Shown in pieces: positions 17,795 through 25,449 of a DNA stretch of 50,354 bases. The stretch is from CAIQJJ01 sp964606085. Its GTDB lineage: Bacteria; Chloroflexota; Anaerolineae; Anaerolineales; UBA4823. Where the stretch lies: contig CAZSFD010000033.1 in NCBI GenBank assembly GCA_964606085.1, forward strand, positions 1 to 50,354, in the 5' to 3' direction. The number at the start of each line of letters is the position of its first letter. The stretch's first letter is position 1. The translations under genes and the position numbers were made by a program. A model generated the notes under the pieces. The model did no database searches. It was not told where the DNA came from and saw nothing but the letters and a program-made list of their open reading frames with translations.

Positions 17795-17877
17795 CCTCCT
17801 AACCCGCATAAAGCGGAACAACCAGGGCGCTAATCCAAGAAATCCTTGTTTTTTGTGCAAGGAGTTCGCGGGTTAGG
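17795..17877 (-). promoter_or_regulatory. structured 5' leader touching the receiver gene's ribosome site
   Basis: Perfect 10-bp arms at 17868-17877 and 17798-17807 would form a long-range helix in the minus-strand transcript. Its 3' arm includes the first AGG of the AGGAGG ribosome site (17800-17795). Inside it sit two small hairpins, CCGC-TTTAT-GCGG and TCCTTG/CAAGGA, and an ACTCCT segment that could pair with AGGAG. The arrangement looks able to hide or expose the ribosome site. It matches no riboswitch I recognise. Confidence 0.45.
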
Positions 17878-17943
17878 CACTATTGTTTCAAGTATACGTG
17901 CGATAAGAAACCCTGTCAAACACCATCATTGGGGTTAGGATGC

Positions 17944-20049
17944 TCACTCGCAGCGAAATAAGGTGACGTCGTTGTAGGTAGCGCTGGTCAGCGTGGCGTT
18001 TTGGGCGTTGGTGGCAACGAAATAGTATTCGAACGTGGCGCTGATGTAATCGGCATAATCGGCGATGGCGTTTTCGGGGTAGATGGTGATGCTCCACGTA
18101 TCGCCGCTGGTGTTGGTCAGCGGCAGTGAAGACCAGGCCGTGCTTTTGAATGTGAAAAAATCGCGCAGGCGGTCGGAAACGGTGACGCCGCTGACGCCAT
18201 AGATGTCCGTGGCGGTCAGTTGCAAGGTCAGGCTGGCCGGCGAACAGGTGTCGGCCTGGTAATAAAACTCGTCGCTGGAGGCGCTGACGCTGCTGATTTT
18301 CGGCAGCGATGGCTGCAATGTGGCCGTAGGCGTGCGGGTGGCCGTGGGCGTGGGTGTAAGTGTAGGTGCGCCGGTAGGCGTGGGCGGGGCGGCGACGATG
18401 GGCAACGCATCTGCATCGCAGGGCGCTGAAAGCAGCGACGCCGACACCCAACAGTGCCGCTGACCATCCAGCATCAACACCCACAGCCAGGTGGCATCGG
18501 CATTGCGGCCTTCGGGGGTAAGCGCCTGGCCGACCTTGTAGGCGGTGACGATGTCGTAAATTGTCCCTGGCCCGGCGCGGCAAATGGCATTCTCTAACAC
18601 TTCAATCTGTGGGGTGCAAACTGTGACCTGAGGCGCAGCATCGCTTTGGCCTGGGCAGAACGGCGAGAGCAGCACGATTTCGCGTACCACGCTCAGCCCG
18701 CCCGAAGTGACACTGACAATGGCGCTGGCGGGTTGGCAGGCGTTGGCCGTCAGGGTCAGCACATTGTCGGTCATGGTTTCGAAACCTTCTTTGTACAACC
18801 AGAAGAGATATTGTCCATCGCCGCCTGTCGCGTTGAGGGCGAGGGTGGCCTGCCATTGGGCAGGTTCGTTGGCGTTGATTTGCGGGATCGGCCCCCATTG
18901 CAACACATTCCAGGTCAGGGTCAGTTGGTCGGTTTGCAGGGGTTCTTTCTGCATGTTGGAGGCATATTCGCGCCAACGGTATGTAATCACAGGGTTCTGG
19001 CTGCAGGTTTCGTCGAACTGCACGATCACATCGCTGGCCGTGACGCCCGTGTTTTCGACCTGCACGATGTACACTGCGTTCGCGCTGACCCCACCGGGGC
19101 TGGTGCTGGCGGCGTTTTGTGGGCCAACACCCAGGCGGGGAAGCTGACGAGCGGTTTCAGTGTTCAGCGGGGTGATCGCTATCGTAAACTTTTCAGCAGT
19201 GATGGATTGGAGCGTCGCGGAGAGCAGCTCATCGGGCAGGGCGTCCAGGGTCAGGTCAAAACGGGTTTCGATGACAGCCGCCCGACAGCCGGCGGCGTTG
19301 GCGGTGTTTGTCACGTTGGCCAGCAAGATTGGCCGCAGATAGGCATCGGCATCTTCGCCTGCGGTGGGGTCGGTGGGGATGACGGTGGCGGAACCAGTGG
19401 TGGGCGGCGTTTGCGCAATTTGGGTCAACAGGACGGCCACCGTTTGGGTTGGGTCGGGGGTATCTGCCGGGGGGATGGTTGGGATGGGGGCGGCGGTTTC
19501 GGGTGGGGGGAGCAATTCGGCGATCTGTTCCCAGTCCACCGGGGTTTGCGTTGGCTGCGAGACCAGGGTGGCCACGGCCACGGCCTGCGTGCTTTGCACC
19601 GCCATCAGCCTTTCCTGGGTCGCATCGGCAATTACACCAGGGGCGCTGTTTTGTGGAATGGTGAAGATCAAGAGCAACGATAATAGAATAATGATCGTCA
19701 CTCCCAGGCCCACGACCCAGCGCGGCGGGTCAAGTGGGCCGGGCAGGTCAACGATCTCGGCCAGGCGCTTTGTGGCAGAGATGGGCTGCTGGGGCGGCGG
19801 TGTCTGGTTGGCGGGGTCGAGGCTGGTATCGGGGTAAGTGCCGGTTTCGTCGTAGAGAAAGGTGGCCCAAAAGCGCAGGTTGGCGCGCAGTTGGTCGCGG
19901 TCGCGTGGGCGGGCGATGTCGCGGGCGGCGCGGCGGGCGGTCTCGATATAGTCGCGCACGGCCTGGCGCAAGGCGAGGCGATCTTCGCCTTTTTCGCGGC
20001 GTTCCAAAAGTTGCTGGTGGAGGTCTTGGAGATCGTTATAAGTGGTCAT
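17944..20049 (-). CDS. membrane-anchored protein with SH3b and Ig-like extracellular domains
   Basis: 701 residues, family not recognised. Residues 1-75 form a charged helical cytoplasmic domain (LHQQLLERREKGEDRLALRQ). A Pro-rich linker leads to one membrane helix (111-131). The large outer part has a Thr/Pro linker, two beta-rich domains, and a bacterial SH3-like segment near residues 480-540 (CRAGPGTIYDIVTAYKVGQ). After a PTPTPTATRTPTAT linker comes a C-terminal Ig-like domain. Such proteins usually bind cell-wall material or display a sensor outside. It is divergent from the Dam-type methylase with dyad operators between them, and is followed by the lone receiver gene. Function unknown. 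Confidence 0.8.
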   Translation of the reverse strand: MTTYNDLQDLHQQLLERREKGEDRLALRQAVRDYIETARRAARDIARPRDRDQLRANLRFWATFLYDETGTYPDTSLDPANQTPPPQQPISATKRLAEIVDLPGPLDPPRWVVGLGVTIIILLSLLLIFTIPQNSAPGVIADATQERLMAVQSTQAVAVATLVSQPTQTPVDWEQIAELLPPPETAAPIPTIPPADTPDPTQTVAVLLTQIAQTPPTTGSATVIPTDPTAGEDADAYLRPILLANVTNTANAAGCRAAVIETRFDLTLDALPDELLSATLQSITAEKFTIAITPLNTETARQLPRLGVGPQNAASTSPGGVSANAVYIVQVENTGVTASDVIVQFDETCSQNPVITYRWREYASNMQKEPLQTDQLTLTWNVLQWGPIPQINANEPAQWQATLALNATGGDGQYLFWLYKEGFETMTDNVLTLTANACQPASAIVSVTSGGLSVVREIVLLSPFCPGQSDAAPQVTVCTPQIEVLENAICRAGPGTIYDIVTAYKVGQALTPEGRNADATWLWVLMLDGQRHCWVSASLLSAPCDADALPIVAAPPTPTGAPTLTPTPTATRTPTATLQPSLPKISSVSASSDEFYYQADTCSPASLTLQLTATDIYGVSGVTVSDRLRDFFTFKSTAWSSLPLTNTSGDTWSITIYPENAIADYADYISATFEYYFVATNAQNATLTSATYNDVTLFRCE

Positions 20050-20059
20050 AAGTTGTCTG

Positions 20060-20100
20060 TGATAATATCAAAACAGCCTGCAAATTTGGTATTACCAAAT
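20060..20100. promoter_or_regulatory. two dyad operators in a divergent promoter region
   Basis: A 17-bp perfect dyad (ATTTGGTA-T-TACCAAAT, 20084-20100) and an 11-bp dyad (TGATA-A-TATCA, 20060-20070) lie in the 103 bp between the SH3b gene and the methylase gene. Odd-length perfect dyads of this kind are typical repressor targets. The repressor is not identifiable here. Confidence 0.45.
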
Positions 20101-20152
20101 CTGAGAAGGCGACAATTGAGAATTTTCCTGATCAGTTATGCAAAGGCCATCT

Positions 20153-21061
20153 ATGACATCAGATACCGGTACTTATGAAATGATCAACAGCCCTTTCAAA
20201 TGGGTCGGTGGTAAATCGCGCTTGCGCAAACAGATTATTGCGCTTTTGCCAAAACATACCTGCTATGTGGAATTATTTTCAGGTGCTGCGTGGGTGTTAT
20301 TTGGCAAGCCGCCCAGCGATGTTGAAGTTCTCAATGATATTGACGAGGAAATCGTCACCTTTTTTCGCGTGGTCAAAGAAAAACCAGAAGAACTGATCGC
20401 CGCGTTTGAATGGGAACTGGTTTCGCGGGCCGAATTTCAACGCCTGGCGGGACTTGATCCTGCGCAATTGACCGAGGTTCAAAGGGCACACCGTTTTTAC
20501 TACCTGATTATGGCGGGTTGGGGTGGCGAATTGAAATATCCTCGTTTCCAAACCAGTATTTCAGATGGTGGGCATGGTAATCGTCTTATCGGCGCTTTAG
20601 AAACCTTGCAAGCACGCATCGCACCCGTTCATGCCCGACTAAAAACGGTGATCATAGAAAATCTGGACTGGCGAACCTGTTTCGACCGATACGACCGTCC
20701 AAACACGGTCATGTATATTGATCCGCCATATCCTGATAATGGCTGTAACTATGCCTACAACATGCGAGATTGGAAAGACCATGAGGAACTGGCAACGCGC
20801 TTGCAGCAGGCAAAATCCAAATGGATACTTTCATCGTACGATATTCCACAAATCCGTCAGTTATATCCTGAAAGTAATGTGATCTCAGTTCAATCTGCAT
20901 CGGGCATGAAAGCCAAAAAAGCGGGGCAAGAGCGGGTGATAAACAAAGAAGTACTAATCACAAATTACTTGCCTGATAGTGTGGCAGTATCTCATTTCGC
21001 CGATCAAGAAATCCGTCAAATGCGCATGGTGCTCGACCAAACGGAAACGTATACAACGTGA
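20153..21061 (+). CDS. DNA adenine N6-methyltransferase, Dam/D12 class, orphan
   Basis: 302 residues. Motif I is PFKWVGGKSRL with the SAM-binding FSGAAWVLF downstream, and the catalytic motif IV is DPPYP. This order is that of alpha-class D12 adenine methylases, which include Dam and DpnIIA-like enzymes. No restriction nuclease gene is next to it, so it is probably an orphan used for regulation, repair or phage defence. I prefer ATG 20153, with AAAGG at the right distance; ATG 20138 and ATG 20180 are in frame. Its codon use and context do not clearly mark it as foreign. Confidence 0.9.
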   Translation: MTSDTGTYEMINSPFKWVGGKSRLRKQIIALLPKHTCYVELFSGAAWVLFGKPPSDVEVLNDIDEEIVTFFRVVKEKPEELIAAFEWELVSRAEFQRLAGLDPAQLTEVQRAHRFYYLIMAGWGGELKYPRFQTSISDGGHGNRLIGALETLQARIAPVHARLKTVIIENLDWRTCFDRYDRPNTVMYIDPPYPDNGCNYAYNMRDWKDHEELATRLQQAKSKWILSSYDIPQIRQLYPESNVISVQSASGMKAKKAGQERVINKEVLITNYLPDSVAVSHFADQEIRQMRMVLDQTETYTT

Positions 21062-21149
21062 TGACAGCCCGGCAGCACACTTGAAATGTATTTGCGGGGA
21101 TGTCGGAAGTCACAGGTTAAAGGTTGCCGATAGCTTTCAGCCTGCAACA

Positions 21150-22757
21150 TCATGATCCGATCACCAATCGCGAGAGATTGTAAAGTTCGCCCGCCGCATC
21201 GCGCAGGGCTTTATCGGCCAGATACAGGTTGCGTTGGGCGGTGTCTGAGAAGTCGTAGGTGGCGTCGTAGAGGGCGGTGAGGTCGAAGTTGGCGGGGTCG
21301 AGCAGTTCTTTGACGTGCAGGTGGACGCTGTACAGTTCGATGGCCCAGGCGGGGCCTTGCAGCCCGCCGGCAGCCTGCTCGAAAGGGTTGCCAATATGCT
21401 TGATCGTGGTGGCCCAGGCCAGCAAGAAATCCACCTTTTGGGTGACAGGCCGCCACTGGCGCGCCAGCGAACGGGCGTCGCCGGGGCTGCCGCTGGCATC
21501 CAGGCGTTCGACTTCGCGCTCGAATTGGTCGAGTACCATCGTTACGTCGTTGAGGTGGTTGTGCAGTTCCTTCCACTCGTGCAGGCAGGCGTGGAAGGTT
21601 TGGAAGCGCTGCAAGGTTTCGACGAGGTGGCGCGGCGTGGGGTCGTTGGCGGGCAGAGCCTCTTGCAGGGTGGCAACCACCTTGTTCACGTCGAGCAGTT
21701 GCGGCTGGAAGATTTGCCCGTCGCTGGCCGAGCGTAGGAACAAGGCCGGGATGCTCCAGCCCGCCTCGTCGCCGGCGGTGTAGATGGCCTTGCGCCCCTC
21801 GGCCAGGGCCACATCCACGGGCATACCAAGCGCCAGGCCGCGGTAGAACTCGCGCGCCAGGGCGGCGGCGGCCTGGTCGGTGAGCGGGGCCTGGTTGGCG
21901 ATCACCGCCGGGATGCCCAGGCGCACCAGGTTTTGCGCCACGCCGGAGAAGGGTTCGCCGCCAGCGCGTGCCCCTTCGCAAGCGTTGAGCACGGCCAGCA
22001 CCAGCGAGCGTCTTTCGCCGCCGAGCATGGCCGCCAACGCCTGTCCGCCCAGGGCGCGTCCGTGGTTGGCCTCGTCCTCGAAGATCAGCAGGCCCTCCTG
22101 GTTGGCTTCGTCGAAACCGCCGTGTCCGATGAAGTGAAAAGCGTGATAGACGGCGCGTTGAAGCTGCTGCTGCAAGCGGGCGGGCGTGGCCTCGTCGAGG
22201 CGGTCGAGGGCCACCGTGCCTTGCTCTAAAGGTTCGCGTAAAGCATCGAGCAGGCTGTTCCATTCTTTTTCCACGTCGAGCGGGGGGTAATCATCGGGGC
22301 TGGAGATGAGTACCAGCACGCGCAGCGGCAGCGCCACGGTCAGCGCGCGGTTGGGCTGGGGCACTTCGATGTAGCGGATGATGGCGATATCGCTGAGCAA
22401 GGCCAGGAAGCCGTTGGCGGGATCGTAGAGTGTTTCCCAGGGGAGCACAGCCAGTTGGGGCGAACCCGCCAGGCGCAGACGCAAACGCAGGGTGCTCTCC
22501 TGCCGGGCGGATTCGTCCATACTGCGGCGCAGCAATCCCAGCACTTCCCCCTGAAAGACCGCTTCAAACAAACGCCGGCCAAAATTTTGCACCACCCCCG
22601 GCCCGGAGGCCCAATCGAAGGACATCGGCAGCGCCCCCACCGTTACGGATGCCTGCCCGAAGGGTGAATCGAGCACGCGGGCCACCCAGCCGCCGCCCGC
22701 CGCGGGGTCGAGGCTGAGATCGAAGTGGAGCAGGGGCTTGGGTGGGGGTTGGTTCAT
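21150..22757 (-). CDS. CHAT-domain (caspase-like) protein with C-terminal helical domain
   Basis: 535 residues from ATG 22757. A beta-rich N-terminal region (1-135) precedes the CHAT peptidase fold (about 140-350), with catalytic His212 in FHFIGHGGF and Cys260 in VLNACEGA. The last 185 residues form an all-helical domain with no motif I know. CHAT proteins are caspase relatives, and several act as death or defence proteases once an attached sensor is triggered. The helical tail could be an adaptor or regulatory domain. No Shine-Dalgarno is clear. An in-frame ATG 99 bp upstream runs through a palindromic repeat and is less likely. Convergent with the methylase gene. Confidence 0.85.
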   Translation of the reverse strand: MNQPPPKPLLHFDLSLDPAAGGGWVARVLDSPFGQASVTVGALPMSFDWASGPGVVQNFGRRLFEAVFQGEVLGLLRRSMDESARQESTLRLRLRLAGSPQLAVLPWETLYDPANGFLALLSDIAIIRYIEVPQPNRALTVALPLRVLVLISSPDDYPPLDVEKEWNSLLDALREPLEQGTVALDRLDEATPARLQQQLQRAVYHAFHFIGHGGFDEANQEGLLIFEDEANHGRALGGQALAAMLGGERRSLVLAVLNACEGARAGGEPFSGVAQNLVRLGIPAVIANQAPLTDQAAAALAREFYRGLALGMPVDVALAEGRKAIYTAGDEAGWSIPALFLRSASDGQIFQPQLLDVNKVVATLQEALPANDPTPRHLVETLQRFQTFHACLHEWKELHNHLNDVTMVLDQFEREVERLDASGSPGDARSLARQWRPVTQKVDFLLAWATTIKHIGNPFEQAAGGLQGPAWAIELYSVHLHVKELLDPANFDLTALYDATYDFSDTAQRNLYLADKALRDAAGELYNLSRLVIGS

Positions 22758-22780
22758 GTCTGTACGATGGATCGGCCAGG

Positions 22781-22807
22781 CGTTGGTTTCAACAGGCTCA
22801 ACCAACG
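22781..22807. repeat. small palindrome upstream of the CHAT gene
   Basis: Arms CGTTGGTT (22781-22788) and AACCAACG (22800-22807) around TCAACAGGCTC. It resembles the GGTTGAGC...GAAACC palindromes seen scattered in many bacterial genomes. It lies between the CHAT and GNAT genes. Confidence 0.55.
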
Positions 22808-23421
22808 TTGTTTGATGAAGCCCAGGTAAGCGTTCCTGTTTGTGCCAGGTTTTCACCCAGCAGGGGGGCTACGGCGTCGAAGGCAGCCTGGGGTTCGAGC
22901 GGCACGCCAGGGCGAGCCTGGAACATCAGGTGCATGGGGGTGGGTGGGCAGTGCGGGCCGACATCTTGCAGGTAGGCGATGCCTTGCAGCAGGCGTGCGC
23001 CCTGGCGCTGGTAAAAGCGGATGCGCCGCTCGGCCAGTTGGCGATGAGCTTCATCTTCGGCCAGTTCGGGCTTTTCCACTTCAAAGACCAGCCAGGAAAC
23101 TTCCCGAAATAAGCTATCCACAGCCTTTTGATAAAAAGCGGCCCCCTGGCCCTGACCGCGCAGTTCGGGGCGGGTGGCAAGGTAATACAAAAAACCAATA
23201 TCCATCTGCGGATAAAGCTGAAACATGATCAACCCGGCAAGCTGCCCGGCATCATCCAGCAAAGCCAACAAGCGTGCGTTATCATCGCTGCCCAAGGGTT
23301 GCAAGCTGCGCAAGATGTGGGCGATCAAGATGCGTTCGTGAGCGGGAAAGGCCGTTTCATAAAGCTCCAGCCAGGGCAGCAGCAAGGGATCGTCCACGGT
23401 GTGAAGGCGATGAAGGGGCAT
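22798..23421 (-). CDS. GNAT-family N-acetyltransferase
   Basis: 207 residues from ATG 23421. The acetyl-CoA pyrophosphate loop is recognisable in PELRGQGQGAAFYQKAVD (R/Q-x-x-G-x-G/A pattern), preceded by the beta-strand pair MFQLYPQMDIGFLYYLATRP. Substrate unknown. The frame stays open upstream to 24264, but that part is antisense to the MFS gene and carries no domain. Divergent from that MFS gene with 54 bp between the two starts. Confidence 0.85.
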   Translation of the reverse strand: MPLHRLHTVDDPLLLPWLELYETAFPAHERILIAHILRSLQPLGSDDNARLLALLDDAGQLAGLIMFQLYPQMDIGFLYYLATRPELRGQGQGAAFYQKAVDSLFREVSWLVFEVEKPELAEDEAHRQLAERRIRFYQRQGARLLQGIAYLQDVGPHCPPTPMHLMFQARPGVPLEPQAAFDAVAPLLGENLAQTGTLTWASSNNVG

Positions 23422-23458
23422 GACAAAGATTATATCGCCGATTGATTTCTCTTGCCCG

Positions 23459-23467
23459 TGATAGAAT
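23459..23467 (+). promoter_or_regulatory. extended -10 directly before an ATG start
   Basis: TGA-TAGAAT (TAGAAT at 23462-23467) ends eight bases before ATG 23476. No Shine-Dalgarno is present between them, so a leaderless transcript is predicted. Confidence 0.5.
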
Positions 23468-23475
23468 CCCCGGCT

Positions 23476-24753
23476 ATGTCTCTCCGCACCCACCCCCTTT
23501 TCGCCACCCTGTTCAGTCTCAAAGGCAACCCGCGCGCTTGCGTCCTCACCGAACCGCTGTGGGGCATTCCCTACAACCTGTACATTCCCTACGCCTCGCT
23601 CTACATGCTGGCGCTGGGCCTCGATGACGCCGGGATCGGCTTGCTCGCCAGCATCGGCATGGCCTTCCAGGTGGTCTTCGCCCTGCTCAGCGGGGCCATC
23701 ACCGATAAATTTGGCCGCAAACGCACCACCTTTTATTCTGACCTGCTCTCGTGGACGATTCCCTGCCTCATCTGGGCGGTTTCGCAGAATTTCTATTTCT
23801 TCCTGGCCGCGGCCATCTTCAATAGCACCTGGCGTATCTCCAGTAACTCGTGGACTTGCCTGCTGGTGGAAGACGCCGACCAGGATCAGATGGTCAACAT
23901 CTATGCCTGGATTTACATCTCCGGGCTGCTGGCGGCATTTGTCTCGCCGATTGCCGGGCTGCTGGTGGGGCAGTTTTCGCTGGTGCCTACGGTGCGCGGC
24001 CTGTACCTGTTTTCTTTCGTGATGATGACGACCAAATTCGTGGTGATGAACGCCTATGTCACCGAAACGCGCCAGGGGCAGGTGCGCCTGGATGAGACGC
24101 GCGGCCAGCCGCTCGCTTCGCTGTTGCAGGGTTACCAGGGGGTGTTTGGCCAACTGCTCAAAACGCCGCGCACGCTGGTGACGTTGGGCATCATGTTGGT
24201 GATGAGCATTACCCTGCTGATCAACAGCACCTTTTGGGCCATCCTCGTCACCGAGCGCTTGCACGTGCCAGAGCAGGCCATCGCCATTTTCCCCTTTGTC
24301 AAATCGGCCATGATGCTGATATTCTTTTTCTTCGTCTTACAGCGGGTGGGGTCGCGGGTCTTTCTCAAACCCATGCTGATCGGCCTGGCGTGTTACATCA
24401 TCGGCCAGGGATTGCTGGTGGGCATTCCGGCAACCTTGCCCTTGGCAGGCGTGATTGCGGCGCTGGTGGCGGTTTCGCTGTTGGAGGCCTGCGCCGCCGC
24501 CCTGGTTGGTCCCTTTGCCGATTCGCTGGTGGCCGCCACCATTGACCCCGCCGAGCGGGCGCGCATTCAAGCCATTCTGTACGTGATCGTGATCGTGCTG
24601 ACCTCCCCCTTCGGTTGGATCGCCGGGCAGTTATCGTCAATCAACAAGGTGCTGCCCTTCCTGCTCAACATTGCCCTGTTCGCCATTGGCGCGGTGCTGG
24701 TGCTGTGGGCGGCCCGGCTGGCGAAAAACACGCCTCAGGGCGAAGCCGTCTGA
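23476..24753 (+). CDS. MFS transporter
   Basis: 425 residues with about 12 membrane helices. The signature loop between helices 2 and 3 reads GAITDKFGRKRTTFYSDLL, matching the DRxGRR/K motif of the major facilitator superfamily. N-terminus MSLRTHPLFATLFSLKGNPR. Substrate cannot be inferred. It stands alone, ending in a very strong terminator that separates it from the convergent thrH gene. Confidence 0.9.
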   Translation: MSLRTHPLFATLFSLKGNPRACVLTEPLWGIPYNLYIPYASLYMLALGLDDAGIGLLASIGMAFQVVFALLSGAITDKFGRKRTTFYSDLLSWTIPCLIWAVSQNFYFFLAAAIFNSTWRISSNSWTCLLVEDADQDQMVNIYAWIYISGLLAAFVSPIAGLLVGQFSLVPTVRGLYLFSFVMMTTKFVVMNAYVTETRQGQVRLDETRGQPLASLLQGYQGVFGQLLKTPRTLVTLGIMLVMSITLLINSTFWAILVTERLHVPEQAIAIFPFVKSAMMLIFFFFVLQRVGSRVFLKPMLIGLACYIIGQGLLVGIPATLPLAGVIAALVAVSLLEACAAALVGPFADSLVAATIDPAERARIQAILYVIVIVLTSPFGWIAGQLSSINKVLPFLLNIALFAIGAVLVLWAARLAKNTPQGEAV

Positions 24754-24769
24754 ACTGGTTACCGCGAAG

Positions 24770-24823
24770 ACTGCGCCGGTCGCGAAGAACTTGGCGTTCT
24801 TCGCGACCGGCGCAGTGAGTTTT
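24770..24823. terminator. strong terminator, 21-bp perfect stem
   Basis: Arms at 24770-24790 and 24796-24816 are perfect inverted copies with a 5-nt loop, followed by GAGTTTTTTC on the plus strand. It lies between convergent genes. Confidence 0.9.
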
Positions 24824-24825
24824 TT

Positions 24826-25449
24826 CTACCCACCCAAACCCAACAACCCCGCCACATGCGTCCGTAAAGCCGAATACTCGCTAAACACCGGATACTGGGG
24901 GAACTCAGCGATCACATTGGCCGGCGGACGGAACAGCACGCCATGATCGGCCTCGGCCAGCATGGTGGTATCGTTGTACGAGTCGCCGCCGGCAATCACC
25001 CGAAAGCCGATGCTCTTGAACGCCATCACGGCATGTTTTTTGCCGTCGCGCTGGCGCAGGCAGTAATCGGCAATCTGATTGTCTCCATTCACCACCAACG
25101 TATTACAAAAGATCGTCGGGTTGCCCAATTTGGCTTTCAGCGGGGCAATGAACTCATAAAAGCTGTCGGTCAAGACGATCAACTGGCAGACCGAACGCGC
25201 CCAGTTCATAAAATCCACCGCGCCGGGCAGCGGGTCGAGCGTTCCGATCACCGCCTGGATGTCGGCCAGCGACAGGCCGTGTTCATCCAGGATGCGGATG
25301 CGGTTTTTCATCAGCGTGTCGTAGTTGGGGATGTCGCGCGTCGTCAGGCGCAGTTCGGCAATGTGCGTCTTTTCGGCCACCGCGATCCAAATTTCTGGCA
25401 CGAACACGCCTTCGAGGTCCATGGCAATGAGGGTGGGAGAATGATTCAT
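24826..25449 (-). CDS. thrH: ThrH: phosphoserine phosphatase / homoserine phosphotransferase
   Basis: 207 residues closely matching ThrH of Pseudomonas in length and order: MDLEGVFVPEIWIAVAEKT (HAD motif I with two Asp/Glu), TTRDIPNYDTLM, RILDEHGLSL, LTDSFYEF (motif II) and GGDSYNDTTML (motif IV). Known ThrH moves phosphate from phosphoserine to homoserine, making the precursor of threonine. Its start overlaps the aspartate kinase stop (ATGA), and both lie behind a threonine-rich attenuator, which independently supports a role in threonine synthesis. Confidence 0.93.
   Translation of the reverse strand: MNHSPTLIAMDLEGVFVPEIWIAVAEKTHIAELRLTTRDIPNYDTLMKNRIRILDEHGLSLADIQAVIGTLDPLPGAVDFMNWARSVCQLIVLTDSFYEFIAPLKAKLGNPTIFCNTLVVNGDNQIADYCLRQRDGKKHAVMAFKSIGFRVIAGGDSYNDTTMLAEADHGVLFRPPANVIAEFPQYPVFSEYSALRTHVAGLLGLGG

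Noticed and set aside
20153..22757. Restriction-modification system formed by the adenine methylase and the CHAT gene
   Set aside because: The CHAT protein has caspase-type His/Cys residues and no nuclease motif; the genes are convergent, so a classical R-M pair is not supported.
23422..24264. Long N-terminal extension of the GNAT protein
   Set aside because: It is the antisense of the MFS coding region, His/Gln/Arg-rich without domains; ATG 23421 fits a normal GNAT length.
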